Made by a program: the position numbers and the translations under genes. This document shows, piece after piece, positions 1-8,935 of a stretch of DNA of 64,000 bases. This DNA comes from Leptobacterium_A meishanense (GTDB lineage: Bacteria > Bacteroidota > Bacteroidia > Flavobacteriales > Flavobacteriaceae), in NCBI RefSeq assembly GCF_037645805.1, contig NZ_JBBEXE010000001.1:62001-126000 (forward strand), given 5' to 3'. Every line of letters begins with the position of its first letter. Positions within the stretch are counted from its first letter, which is position 1. The notes under the pieces are model-generated. The model did not search any database. It saw only the letters and a list, made by a program, of their open reading frames with translations, and was not told the DNA's origin.

Positions 1-759
1 GATATTGATTTTAAACGTTTTAGAGAGATTGCAGATAGTGTAGGTGCATTATTGCTGGCTGATATTTCGCACCCTGCAGGGTTAATTGCAAAAGGGGTGT
101 TGAACGATCCTTTACCACACTGCCACATTGTAACTACCACTACCCACAAAACACTACGGGGCCCCAGAGGGGGGATGATTATGATGGGGAAAGATTTTGA
201 GAACCCTTTTGGGTTAAAATTAAAGAATGGAAACCTCAAAAAAATGTCTTCATTGTTAGATAGTGCTGTATTTCCCGGGAACCAAGGCGGGCCTTTAGAA
301 CATATTATAGCAGCTAAGGCTGTTGCTTTTGGAGAGGCTTTAACAGATGAATTTCTTGAATATATCATTCAGGTTAAAAAAAATGCAAATGTTATGGCAA
401 AAGCCTTTGTCAATAAGGGATATAAGGTAATTAGCGAAGGAACTGATAACCATATGATGTTGATTGATCTTCGAAATAAAAATATCTCCGGAAAGCAAGC
501 TGAAGAAGCGTTGGGAAAGGCAACTATTACAGTAAACAAAAACATGGTTCCTTTTGATGACAAAAGTCCGTTTGTGACAAGTGGTATTCGAATTGGAACC
601 GCGGCTGTTACTACAAGAGGGTTAAAAGAGAACGATATGGAGGCTATAGTAGACCTTATAGACCAGGTGGTTGAAAATTTTGAGAATGAGGCTATTATAG
701 AGTCTGTTTCAAATCATGTTTATCGTTTAATGTGCGAACGGCCATTATTTGTAGACTGA
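1..759 (+). CDS. glyA: Serine hydroxymethyltransferase, 3' part
   Basis: The product interconverts serine and glycine with tetrahydrofolate as one-carbon carrier, using pyridoxal phosphate in the cytosol. The reading frame is open from base 1, so the gene begins before the window; 252 residues are present out of roughly 420 usual for the family. The PLP-lysine segment TTTTHKTLRGPRGG is intact, preceded by the ADISHPAGL segment whose Asp contacts the PLP ring nitrogen. The C-terminal region runs to a normal end. A hairpin terminator follows 35 bases after the stop. Identification is firm; only the N-terminal third is missing because of the window edge. Confidence 0.97.
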   Translation, partial: DIDFKRFREIADSVGALLLADISHPAGLIAKGVLNDPLPHCHIVTTTTHKTLRGPRGGMIMMGKDFENPFGLKLKNGNLKKMSSLLDSAVFPGNQGGPLEHIIAAKAVAFGEALTDEFLEYIIQVKKNANVMAKAFVNKGYKVISEGTDNHMMLIDLRNKNISGKQAEEALGKATITVNKNMVPFDDKSPFVTSGIRIGTAAVTTRGLKENDMEAIVDLIDQVVENFENEAIIESVSNHVYRLMCERPLFVD

Positions 760-794
760 TTTTTAGCTTTTATTAGTTATTAGCGTATTGATAT

Positions 795-824
795 AAATCC
801 GGTCTTCTTAAGCCGGATTTTTTT
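795..824 (+). terminator. Rho-independent terminator after glyA
   Basis: The arms AAATCCGG (795-802) and CCGGATTT (813-820) are perfectly complementary around a 10-base loop and are followed by a T run to 824. It lies between the convergent glyA and the beta-helix lipoprotein gene and is orientated for glyA. Confidence 0.85.
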
Positions 825-831
825 AATTGTT

Positions 832-2379
832 TTAAAAACTAATGCTTTGGTATGCTCCTATGTCAGGATCAGTTGTTCTGTCAATTCCAAGAATATCCAG
901 AGGAACCAGTATAGCTGTATTTGAGTCCCCTCGATTGTTTCCGGCAGAATTTTCTCCTACCATAAATTTGTTTTCAAAAGAAGCTTTAAAGTCAGGGGAT
1001 TCATTAAGTATCACATCTTGAAAGAAATCGGTATTGTTAAAATTAAATAGTGGATTATCTATAAATTGATTATTGATGTCATCAAATTGAATAAGGCAGT
1101 TTTTAAAATTGTAGTTAAATGCGGCATTGTCGTCCCTACTGAGAAATAACTCAATATTTGAATTTCCGAAAATAATGGAATTACTAAAATCAGCATTAAC
1201 TAGGTCACTTATAAAAACTTCACCATCCCCTAGGTCTAAAAAGTTGTCGATTATAACTGTCGGAAATTCTCTAAACCCGTTGTTCCAATAATTTGCAAAT
1301 GTACAGTGTTTAAAGTTGTACTGTCCTCCTATGTTACAATAAAGAGAGGCTTGACCTGCATTTCCAATAACAAGATTTTCTGCATCGATATGTGCTGTAC
1401 GGCCCCATAACCCTATATTGGAGCTGTTATATATCTGAGTGTTTTTTATAGTTAGCGTAGGGGTGATATTCCCATCATTGTGATCCATTAGAATGCCTAC
1501 AGTAGCATTTTTTATGGTTAAATAATTAATTTCATGGTCGGTACTTCCAGATGTTAACCACACAGTTCCCCATTGCCCGGGAATGTTTTTAAAGGAAGGC
1601 TCTAAACGGTCTCCTTCAAAAATAACTTCATTTTCCATAAGCTTTTGGTCAGTGCTAAGTAATCCATTAACTTTCAAGGAGCCTCCATCAGCTACAATAA
1701 TTCCTGAATTCTCATGAAAATGTACTCGTGCTCCGGCATCAATAATAAGTACCTTATTTTCACTAACTCCTGCATATCCGTATATTACATATGGCTTCTC
1801 ATTAGTGAAATGTAATTCATCATCTTCTAGAAAGAAACCTTCAATTCGAATTTCATTGCCTTCATCATCAATTCTTAATAGAATAGACTCTGTAATGCCA
1901 TTATTAAACCGTTGAGGGAAAAGAAAAACAGCATCTTGTACTAGTGTAACCAAAGATACTTCTTGTTGATTACCATCAGTATCAAATTCAATACTATCTG
2001 TATATAAAAACTGTGTTGAATTAGCGGTAAAGTCTTGAATATCAGCAGTAGTTTCTATAAAAATAAAAATACTATCTTTAGCTAAAATTTCAACATTTTG
2101 AAATTCTTTACCTGCTACGCCATCTACATTTAAACGATATTTAGAGTTTTGTCCTTCACCCAACCGAACAGTTGGAATATTTATATCGTCATTACTTCTG
2201 TTATATACTTTGAGCGTAAAAGTACTCGAACCAATATTGGTAAATACAGTATCAAGAAATACAGTGTCCTTTGAAAATTCTAAATTTCCGGAGCTAGGGA
2301 CTGATTCGAAATCCTTTCGGCAAGATGACCAGAACACTGTTGTTACTGTTATAAATATGATAATAAAGAGGCGAGCCAT
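832..2379 (-). CDS. Predicted beta-helix surface lipoprotein
   Basis: The 515-residue product starts with a lipoprotein signal peptide: a hydrophobic stretch ending in SSC with the lipidated Cys at residue 20. Residues about 35-150 form an Ig-like beta region containing the DTVFLDTVFTNIGSST pattern, common in Bacteroidota lipoproteins. From about residue 200 on there are short repeated strands rich in N, I and G (for example NYLTIKNATVGI and LTIKNTQIYNSSNIGL), which suggests a right-handed parallel beta-helix. No catalytic residues can be assigned. It probably sits in the outer membrane. The function is unknown; a polysaccharide-binding or structural role is only a guess. It is transcribed alone and converges on glyA. 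Confidence 0.8.
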   Translation of the reverse strand: MARLFIIIFITVTTVFWSSCRKDFESVPSSGNLEFSKDTVFLDTVFTNIGSSTFTLKVYNRSNDDINIPTVRLGEGQNSKYRLNVDGVAGKEFQNVEILAKDSIFIFIETTADIQDFTANSTQFLYTDSIEFDTDGNQQEVSLVTLVQDAVFLFPQRFNNGITESILLRIDDEGNEIRIEGFFLEDDELHFTNEKPYVIYGYAGVSENKVLIIDAGARVHFHENSGIIVADGGSLKVNGLLSTDQKLMENEVIFEGDRLEPSFKNIPGQWGTVWLTSGSTDHEINYLTIKNATVGILMDHNDGNITPTLTIKNTQIYNSSNIGLWGRTAHIDAENLVIGNAGQASLYCNIGGQYNFKHCTFANYWNNGFREFPTVIIDNFLDLGDGEVFISDLVNADFSNSIIFGNSNIELFLSRDDNAAFNYNFKNCLIQFDDINNQFIDNPLFNFNNTDFFQDVILNESPDFKASFENKFMVGENSAGNNRGDSNTAILVPLDILGIDRTTDPDIGAYQSISF

Positions 2380-2435
2380 TTTCTAACTGAATTTATGTAA
2401 AAGTAAGGTTTTTGAAAGAATCAATGAACAAAAGG

Positions 2436-2825
2436 TTAATGGAAAGCAATAATAATATCATTATGAATTCTACATGGTTTTTTAGTCTTGGTGCCAAGTA
2501 AGCACCATGTTGTTTTAGCAAAAGCAATCAACATATCATTTTCTGTATTGAACATTTCCACAATCCGGACGGATGTTACTCCTTCGGATTTCTGGACATA
2601 CGTGCACAATCTTATTTTATCATCTATAAAGGCTGGTTTTTTATATGTTATATTATGATTGAGAACAACCCATATATATTTTCGCTGTATTTCCCTTGAA
2701 GTGGCAATCTGCCAGTGTTCTTTTGCAATGTCTTGTACCCACTGTACATATCGAACGTTGTTTACATGATTCATATCATCTAGATCATCTTTTGTTACAG
2801 TAATTATTTTTTGGAAGACTTTCAT
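2436..2825 (-). CDS. Acyl-CoA/acyl-ACP thioesterase, hot-dog fold
   Basis: This 129-residue protein has the single hot-dog domain of the 4-hydroxybenzoyl-CoA thioesterase/acyl-ACP thioesterase superfamily. The segment DDMNHVNNVRYVQWVQD (residues 16-32) is the family's hallmark, with the Asp/Asn/His cluster that lines the active site. It should hydrolyse acyl thioesters in the cytosol; the chain-length preference cannot be read. Its ATG overlaps the stop of the upstream glutaminyl cyclase gene as ATGA (2822-2825), so the two are translationally coupled, although no shared pathway is obvious. Confidence 0.85.
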   Translation of the reverse strand: MKVFQKIITVTKDDLDDMNHVNNVRYVQWVQDIAKEHWQIATSREIQRKYIWVVLNHNITYKKPAFIDDKIRLCTYVQKSEGVTSVRIVEMFNTENDMLIAFAKTTWCLLGTKTKKPCRIHNDIIIAFH

Positions 2826-3868
2826 TTCTCTATAAAACGTACCTCAAACATTTTGTCCCAATTTTTTCCTGTGAGGAAGAACGTTTTTCTTATAGGATGG
2901 TATGCAATGCCATTAAGAACATCTAATTCACTGTGCTGTGTGACCTTTTTTTTGAGCCCTCGACAATCTACCACACCTAATAAAGCTCCATTGTTAGCAT
3001 CAATTATCATAATACCGTCATTCTGATAGCTGTTCGCATAGATGCTTCCATCAACATATTCCATTTCATTAACCTTATTATAAATTTTTTTGTTGGATAC
3101 TATTTGAAAAAAATCTTTTTCAGCATAGGTTTCAGGATCTAGCAACCATATTTTTTCTGTGCCATCACTTTTATATATAACATCACCATCATTGCATAAC
3201 CCCCATCCTTCTTTACTGTTCTTATACATGAAGGAACCTGTTTTTTTAAAAGAATTCAAATTATAAACAAACCCGATTCTTTTCTGCCACGTTAGCTGAA
3301 TAATTTTATTATTTAGAATGGTAATCCCTTCCCCAAAGTAATTATTATCTAAATCAATTCGTTCTACGACAGCCCCTGTAGTGTAATTCACTTTTCGTAA
3401 TGATGATTTCCCATATTTACCTGTACTTTCATAAAGTGTATCATTATAAAATTCTAGCCCTTGTGTATAAGCTTTTATATCATGAGGATACTCCTTTATG
3501 ATTTCATAGGTATATAGTTCAGGCTTAATATTTGAAAGGATGGTGATCTTTTTTGTGAGAAGGTCCGTTTTTCCATTATGATGCACAGTAGCTTCAATAT
3601 TTTGCGTTCCTAGTTTTACATCTTTTAATACAATAGTATTTTTATTTAGCTTGGGTGTTTTTTTATTGTTAATACTGTAAACAATAGAATCTACAACAAA
3701 ACTTTCTGGTGTTTTTATCTGGATATTTATTGTGTCATCAACAAAAAAATCTTTTTTAGCATCCATTATTTGGATAGAAAACCCCGAAGGTTTTTTAGAA
3801 TTATCTCCATTACATGAAACTAGAAAAACAGATAGTATGGTTATAGTGAGCGACTTAACAGGATTCAT
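2822..3868 (-). CDS. Glutaminyl-peptide cyclotransferase, lipoprotein
   Basis: The product converts N-terminal glutamine of peptides to pyroglutamate, releasing ammonia. The first 19 residues are a lipoprotein signal ending in VSC. Residues about 35-110 form a small beta domain, and residues about 120-348 match the plant-type glutamine cyclotransferase beta-propeller family: YTQGLEF, YESTGKYGKSSLR, YFGEGI, LTWQ and NEMEYVDG are all recognisable. Being a lipoprotein, it probably acts on exported proteins at the cell envelope. It is first in a two-gene unit with the thioesterase. Family assignment is strong; substrates are inferred. Confidence 0.88.
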   Translation of the reverse strand: MNPVKSLTITILSVFLVSCNGDNSKKPSGFSIQIMDAKKDFFVDDTINIQIKTPESFVVDSIVYSINNKKTPKLNKNTIVLKDVKLGTQNIEATVHHNGKTDLLTKKITILSNIKPELYTYEIIKEYPHDIKAYTQGLEFYNDTLYESTGKYGKSSLRKVNYTTGAVVERIDLDNNYFGEGITILNNKIIQLTWQKRIGFVYNLNSFKKTGSFMYKNSKEGWGLCNDGDVIYKSDGTEKIWLLDPETYAEKDFFQIVSNKKIYNKVNEMEYVDGSIYANSYQNDGIMIIDANNGALLGVVDCRGLKKKVTQHSELDVLNGIAYHPIRKTFFLTGKNWDKMFEVRFIEK

Positions 3869-3921
3869 TTAGAAAAATTTTATTTGACAATTTAACTAAC
3901 TAAATTAAGATTTAAAAATAG

Positions 3922-3951
3922 TTGGGAAAACTTTAAAAGGTTTTATCTTTG
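3922..3951 (+). promoter_or_regulatory. Bacteroidota promoter of the SRP RNA
   Basis: TTG at 3922-3924 is followed after 19 bases by TATCTTTG (3944-3951), an exact match to the Bacteroidota -33/-7 consensus. Transcription would start within about 7 bases, at the 5' end of the SRP RNA. Confidence 0.8.
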
Positions 3952-3956
3952 CACTT

Positions 3957-4057
3957 GGCAAGTCCTACACGACTAGCTCCTGCAGAACCCCCCAGGGCGG
4001 GAACGCAGCAAGGGTATGCGGTTGTAGCGGTGCGATGTAGGTAGCTTGCCTTTTTTT
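3957..4057 (+). ncRNA. ffs: Signal recognition particle RNA (small 4.5S type)
   Basis: The approximately 94-base RNA is the scaffold of the signal recognition particle, which with Ffh targets nascent membrane proteins. The ends pair as GGCAAG (3957-3962) with CTTGCC (4045-4050). The interior carries the conserved SRP domain IV features: the apical CAGGGCGGGAACGCAGCAAGG region with GGAA-type loop around 3993-4013. A run of seven T after 4050 acts as terminator. It has its own promoter and stands between a divergent lipoprotein gene and the downstream SDR gene. Confidence 0.95.
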
Positions 4058-4118
4058 ATTATTCTCTTTGTTCTTTATTTGATTTTTATTGTTTATTTGT
4101 AACAACAATAACTCACTA

Positions 4119-4922
4119 ATGCCTAAAGTTATATTCATTACTGGCGGGTCTTCAGGTATCGGAAAAGCCATTGGATGCTATCTTCATGATAAAGGTCATA
4201 TGGTCTACGGAACAAGTAGAAACCCGGAATCCATAAAAAATAATACGTTTAGCTTATTAAAATTAGATGTCACGGATGATTCATCTATAAATGCTGCAAT
4301 AAATATTGTAATAGAGAAAGAAGGAAAAATAGATGTGCTTATAAATAATGCAGGTGTAGGTATTACAGGTCCTTTAGAGGAAACACCAAACAATGAAATA
4401 GAGAAGGTATTTGCGACTAATGTATATGGCCCTATGAAGACAATAAAGGCCATCTTGCCTTATATGCGTGATCAAGGAACCGGCACCATTATTAATATTA
4501 CATCGATAGCCGGTTATATAGGGTTGCCTTATAGGGGAATATATTCCGTAACGAAAGGGGCAGTAGAACTATTAACAGAATCTTTACGGATGGAGGTTAA
4601 AGATTTTGGGATTCAGGTTACTAATATTGCTCCAGGAGATTTTGCCACTAATATTGCTTCCGGAAGATACCATGTGCCTATACAAGAGAATTCCCCTTAT
4701 AAAGACCCTTATGGAAGGGTGCTTGAGCAAATAAACAATGATGTAAATGAAGGAAGCAACCCTGTAATGATAGCAAAGAAAGTATACAAAATAATAAATA
4801 TGAAAAACCCTAAAATCCATTATAAAGTAGGGGCTTTTATGCAAAAATTTTCAATTCTATTGAAAAGAATATTGCCAGATCGTTTATATGAACAATTATT
4901 GCGGAATCATTATAAATTGTAG
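4119..4922 (+). CDS. Short-chain dehydrogenase/reductase (SDR)
   Basis: This 267-residue classical SDR is a NAD(P)-dependent oxidoreductase. The Rossmann motif TGGSSGIGKA begins at residue 8, NNAG is at 76-79, and the catalytic set is Ser129, Tyr142 and Lys146 (YSVTK). The ATG at 4119 is chosen because the protein then begins directly with the first beta strand (MPKVIFITGG); an upstream in-frame ATG at 4089 would add ten unlike residues. The substrate is unknown. It lies 61 bases after the SRP RNA terminator. The stop codon overlaps the -7 box of the tal promoter. Confidence 0.92.
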   Translation: MPKVIFITGGSSGIGKAIGCYLHDKGHMVYGTSRNPESIKNNTFSLLKLDVTDDSSINAAINIVIEKEGKIDVLINNAGVGITGPLEETPNNEIEKVFATNVYGPMKTIKAILPYMRDQGTGTIINITSIAGYIGLPYRGIYSVTKGAVELLTESLRMEVKDFGIQVTNIAPGDFATNIASGRYHVPIQENSPYKDPYGRVLEQINNDVNEGSNPVMIAKKVYKIINMKNPKIHYKVGAFMQKFSILLKRILPDRLYEQLLRNHYKL

Positions 4923-4927
4923 TTTTG
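4899..4927 (+). promoter_or_regulatory. Promoter of tal, overlapping the SDR stop codon
   Basis: TTG (4899-4901), an 18-base spacer and TAGTTTTG (4920-4927) fit the Bacteroidota consensus. The TAG of the -7 box is the stop codon of the preceding SDR gene, so tal can be transcribed independently although the genes are only 41 bases apart. Confidence 0.7.
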
Positions 4928-4963
4928 CACTTAACTAATAAAAACATAACTTAAAGAACAACA

Positions 4964-5620
4964 ATGAAATTTTTCATAGATACAGCAAATTTAGCACAGA
5001 TCAAAGAGGCACAACAATTAGGGATATTAGATGGTGTTACTACAAACCCTTCATTAATGGCTAAAGAGGGAATAACAGGCAAAAATAATATCCTTAAGCA
5101 TTATGTTGCCATATGCAATATTGTTGAAGGTGATGTAAGTGCAGAAGTTATCGCTACCGATTATGAAGGAATGATCCGGGAAGGGGAGGAGTTAGCCGAT
5201 TTGCATGAGCAAATAGTGGTAAAGGTTCCTATGATAAAAGAAGGAATCAAGGCTATAAAATACTTTTCAGATAAAGGCATAAAAACCAATTGTACGTTAG
5301 TGTTCTCTGTAGGGCAAGCGCTATTAGCAGCCAAAGCAGGGGCTACATATGTATCTCCCTTTATAGGGCGGTTGGATGATATCTCAACAGATGGATTGAA
5401 TCTTATTAATGAAATAAGAGAAGTCTATGACAATTATGGATACGAAACAGAAATATTAGCAGCTTCTGTCCGGCATACGATGCATATTATTGAGTGTGCA
5501 AAAATAGGTTCTGATGTTATGACAGGGCCTTTGTCAGCGATCATAGGATTATTAAACCATCCTCTTACTGACATTGGTTTGGCAAAATTTTTAGCAGATC
5601 ATAAGAAAGGGAATGACTAA
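4964..5620 (+). CDS. tal: Small transaldolase (TalC/FSA family)
   Basis: The 218-residue protein belongs to the small transaldolase/fructose-6-phosphate aldolase group of class I aldolases. The Schiff-base lysine is Lys87 (VVKVPM), and DTANLAQIKEA and GVTTNPSL are intact. Two positions that separate the activities point to transaldolase: Glu61 (SAEVIATD), where E. coli FSA has Gln59, and Phe133 (SPFIGR), where FSA has Tyr131. It should therefore transfer dihydroxyacetone units in the non-oxidative pentose phosphate pathway. Many databases would label it Fsa. It has its own promoter and converges on the next gene. Confidence 0.9.
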   Translation: MKFFIDTANLAQIKEAQQLGILDGVTTNPSLMAKEGITGKNNILKHYVAICNIVEGDVSAEVIATDYEGMIREGEELADLHEQIVVKVPMIKEGIKAIKYFSDKGIKTNCTLVFSVGQALLAAKAGATYVSPFIGRLDDISTDGLNLINEIREVYDNYGYETEILAASVRHTMHIIECAKIGSDVMTGPLSAIIGLLNHPLTDIGLAKFLADHKKGND

Positions 5621-5631
5621 GATCTGGAAAA

Positions 5632-7035
5632 TTATTTAATTGTCTTCAATTGCTCCTCAAAATGCGGATGATATACATCAGCAAAAGCATTGATTATGGT
5701 ACCATCATTTTTAACAATGATAGCTTTATTCATACCATAAATAGCCAGTTTTTCACTGATTTCTTTAAATTTCACACACTGTACATTTGCATTTTGATCA
5801 AAATTAAAAGCATGGAGTGTATTTAACCATTTTTGGTGATCTTCATTTATATTGATACCAATAAAATTATGGTCAGGGTAGCTTGATCTGAGCTCATTTA
5901 TACGCTTATTGATTTTTTGCATGTGTTTTCTCTGATTCATAGACCAGAAATAATAGACAGTATTTTTATTCTTTATAAAGCTATCTACATATATTTTGCT
6001 ACCATCTGCTTTTAACACAGAAACTTTTGGTATGGGATTTCCGGGACGGAGTTTTTGTGCGAATGTATGTAGACGATTAATATCATTATTACTTTCTACA
6101 TCTGCCCCATATTTATTAAAAGCCTTAATGAAAAGACTGTTTTTATCAGAACCATAATTTTTGGCCATATAAGCATAAGCAGCATTTTTAAATAGATAAT
6201 CTTTTATCTTAGATTCCTTAATAACGCTATCTATCATTTTTAGTTTATGGGTATGATAATGAAGAGTTTCTTCTACCATATAATCTTCTTCATGACAAGA
6301 TTTTTTGCATTCCTTATACGATAAATTATTGAAGTAAACATTTAGGTAATATATGTAAGGTCGGAACGTTTTTAAGTGAGCATCATTATAGTTGATATTC
6401 TTACGGTATGAATAGAATTGATCAGGAAGCTTTTTTATATGATCTAACTTATGATACTTTTTATACATATACGGATACATTTCCATTTTATCTAAATAAG
6501 GAAAATCAATACTGGCTTTTGCTATTAATTTAGAATTTTCAGAAATGGTATAATTAGTCAAGAGATTTTCATATTGCTCCCACTTCATTGCTTTGAGGGA
6601 GTCCATTTTTTTAACAAAATCATTTGCTTCTAAAGAGTAGAAATCTAGAATTTGTGACTCTTCATCTTCATTAATTAAAAACATTTCAACTATAAAGTTG
6701 TTTTTTTCAGCGCCAATTCCGCTAAATACAAGCGATTCATCAAACTCAACGGTATTGAGCCGCATAAGGATACTATCACCTTTTTCAATAATGACATATT
6801 GACTTTCCGGATAATGCTTGAATACATAAATCCCTTCAGTAGGGTTGTTCAATTTAATAAAAAAGCGATTGTTATCATCTAGTTGAATAGAGTCAATAAC
6901 AACATTGTCTTTTAATAACGTCACATAGCGTTCATTGGGGTTAATAATTTCACCACCGAAGAAAGAAACGGAAGAGTCTTCTTCATTGCAACCAATTAAA
7001 ATAAGCAGTAAACCTATAATTGATACGTACTTCAT
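5632..7035 (-). CDS. Thioredoxin-fold lipoprotein lacking the CXXC site
   Basis: The 467-residue product begins with a lipoprotein signal (LIGC, Cys16). Residues about 25-120 resemble a DUF4369-like beta domain, residues about 120-330 are helical with no recognised family, and residues about 335-467 resemble a TlpA-type thioredoxin domain. In that domain the expected FWxxxCxxC reads FWSMNQRKH (363-371), with Gln368 and His371 in place of the cysteines, so it should not be a disulfide reductase. The ATG at 7035 is used; the longer frame would need a TTG. The function is unknown. It is convergent with tal and divergent from the ABC-F gene. Confidence 0.75.
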   Translation of the reverse strand: MKYVSIIGLLLILIGCNEEDSSVSFFGGEIINPNERYVTLLKDNVVIDSIQLDDNNRFFIKLNNPTEGIYVFKHYPESQYVIIEKGDSILMRLNTVEFDESLVFSGIGAEKNNFIVEMFLINEDEESQILDFYSLEANDFVKKMDSLKAMKWEQYENLLTNYTISENSKLIAKASIDFPYLDKMEMYPYMYKKYHKLDHIKKLPDQFYSYRKNINYNDAHLKTFRPYIYYLNVYFNNLSYKECKKSCHEEDYMVEETLHYHTHKLKMIDSVIKESKIKDYLFKNAAYAYMAKNYGSDKNSLFIKAFNKYGADVESNNDINRLHTFAQKLRPGNPIPKVSVLKADGSKIYVDSFIKNKNTVYYFWSMNQRKHMQKINKRINELRSSYPDHNFIGININEDHQKWLNTLHAFNFDQNANVQCVKFKEISEKLAIYGMNKAIIVKNDGTIINAFADVYHPHFEEQLKTIK

Positions 7036-7176
7036 AAAATGCTCCAACCTTGGATATATTATATTGTAACAAATCTAGTGAAGGCAGAAGAGCAAACATG
7101 TTAATTCCTAGTTAAAATATCACTTAAAACGTTAATATAAAGACCAATAATGACCAGTTTTGAAGATGTAATTTTT

Positions 7177-7184
7177 TACCTTTG
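7177..7184 (+). promoter_or_regulatory. -7 promoter element of the ABC-F gene
   Basis: TACCTTTG matches the Bacteroidota -7 box exactly; no good -33 TTTG stands 19 bases upstream. A start near 7191 lies downstream of the alternative ATG at 7150, so it supports translation from 7216. Confidence 0.55.
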
Positions 7185-7215
7185 CAGGCAATTTAACAAT
7201 TTTAAATATACAAAG

Positions 7216-8853
7216 ATGCTTACAGTATCAAATTTATCTGTTCAATTTGGCAAGCGAGTTTTATTTGATGAGGTAGACGTGACCTTTACACAAGGTAATT
7301 GTTACGGAATTATAGGAGCCAATGGTGCAGGAAAATCTACTTTTTTAAGGATTTTAGCAGGGAAAACAGAACCTACATCAGGAAATGTCCATCTAGAACC
7401 GGGAAAAAGAATGTCTGTTTTAGAGCAAGATCACTTTGCTTATGATCAATATACTGTATTGGAAACAGTGATTATAGGAAATAAACCCTTATATGCCATT
7501 AAAAAAGAAATGGATGAAATTTATGCTAAACCTGATTTTAGTGATACAGATGGTGATAGGGTCGGAGAGCTTCAGGTGCAATATGAAGAAATGGATGGAT
7601 GGAACGCAGATAGTAATGCAGCAGCTTTATTGTCTAACTTAGGAATTACAGAAGACCTTCATTATACTTTGATGGGAGAGATGGATTCTAAATTGAAAGT
7701 ACGTGTATTGCTTGCCCAGGCACTTTTCGGAAACCCGGATGTACTCATTATGGATGAGCCCACGAATGATCTGGATTTTGAAACCATCTCTTGGTTAGAA
7801 AACTTTTTAGCTAATTATGAGAACACAGTTATCGTAGTATCACACGACCGTCATTTTTTAGATGCAGTGTGTACACATATATCGGATATTGATTTCGGGA
7901 AGATTACACATTATTCAGGAAATTATACTTTTTGGTATGAATCCAGCCAATTAGCAGCCCGGCAGCGTGCGCAACAGAATAAAAAATCAGAAGAAAAGGC
8001 AAAAGAACTTCAAGAATTCATCATGCGGTTTAGTGCCAATGTAGCAAAGAGTAAGCAAGCAACAGCTCGTAAAAAAATGCTGGAAAAGTTAAAAGTAGAA
8101 GATATAAAACCGTCCAGCAGAAGATATCCTGCTATTATTTTTGAACAAGAGCGAGAAGCAGGGGACCAAATACTTAATATTGATGGGCTGTCGGCTGTTA
8201 CTGAAGAAGGAGAGGTATTGTTTCAAAATGTAGCTATCAATTTAGCAAAAGGGGATAAAGTGGCTTTGCTTTCAAAAGATTCAAGAGCAACTACCGCATT
8301 CTATGAGATAGTAAATGGGCATAAAGGAGCAAAGAATGGGAAATATCAATGGGGTGTTACTACAATACAATCATACCTTCCTGTTGATAATTCGGAATAT
8401 TTTGATTCTCAGCTTAGTTTAGTAGATTGGCTTCGTCAATGGGCTAAAACCGAAGAAGAACGGGAAGAAGTGTACATAAGAGGTTTTTTGGGAAAAATGT
8501 TGTTCAGTGGCGAAGAAGCATTAAAAAAAGCCGGAGTACTATCAGGAGGAGAAAAAGTGCGGTGTATGCTTAGCAGAATGATGATGCTCCGGGCAAATGT
8601 ATTAATGCTAGATGAACCAACAAACCATTTAGATTTAGAGAGCATAACAGCATTTAATAATTCACTTAAAAATTATAAAGGCACAGTGCTGTTTACTACA
8701 CACGATCATGAATTTGCACAGACTGTGGCTAACAGGATTATAGAACTTACACCGAATGGGGCTATTGACCGCTATTTAACTTTTGATGATTATATGCGAG
8801 ATTCTTCAATAAAAGAACAACGTACAAAAATGTATACTACCATTGAAGTATAA
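7216..8853 (+). CDS. ABC-F family ATPase, YbiT type
   Basis: This 545-residue soluble protein has two ABC domains and no membrane domain, and aligns along its length with E. coli YbiT, an ABC-F factor thought to act on ribosomes. Domain 1 has a full Walker A (GANGAGKST, from residue 34) and Walker B (VLIMDEPTNDLD), but its signature is GEMDSKLKVR instead of LSGGxKxR. Domain 2 has an intact LSGGEKVR signature (442) and Walker B, but its Walker A reads LLSKDSRATT (351-360) with no P-loop lysine. Thus only the site formed by Walker A of domain 1 and signature of domain 2 is complete. A terminator follows. Confidence 0.92.
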   Translation: MLTVSNLSVQFGKRVLFDEVDVTFTQGNCYGIIGANGAGKSTFLRILAGKTEPTSGNVHLEPGKRMSVLEQDHFAYDQYTVLETVIIGNKPLYAIKKEMDEIYAKPDFSDTDGDRVGELQVQYEEMDGWNADSNAAALLSNLGITEDLHYTLMGEMDSKLKVRVLLAQALFGNPDVLIMDEPTNDLDFETISWLENFLANYENTVIVVSHDRHFLDAVCTHISDIDFGKITHYSGNYTFWYESSQLAARQRAQQNKKSEEKAKELQEFIMRFSANVAKSKQATARKKMLEKLKVEDIKPSSRRYPAIIFEQEREAGDQILNIDGLSAVTEEGEVLFQNVAINLAKGDKVALLSKDSRATTAFYEIVNGHKGAKNGKYQWGVTTIQSYLPVDNSEYFDSQLSLVDWLRQWAKTEEEREEVYIRGFLGKMLFSGEEALKKAGVLSGGEKVRCMLSRMMMLRANVLMLDEPTNHLDLESITAFNNSLKNYKGTVLFTTHDHEFAQTVANRIIELTPNGAIDRYLTFDDYMRDSSIKEQRTKMYTTIEV

Positions 8854-8873
8854 AGAATAACTTTGCTAGCATG

Positions 8874-8907
8874 AAAAACCGTTTTTATAAAAAGAACGGT
8901 TTTTTTA
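8874..8907 (+). terminator. Terminator after the ABC-F gene
   Basis: AAAAACCG (8874-8881) pairs with CGGTTTTT (8897-8904), and a T run continues to 8907. It separates the ABC-F gene from the TSUP transporter gene. Confidence 0.75.
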
Positions 8908-8935
8908 TTTTTTATGAATTACTTTTATATACTTT

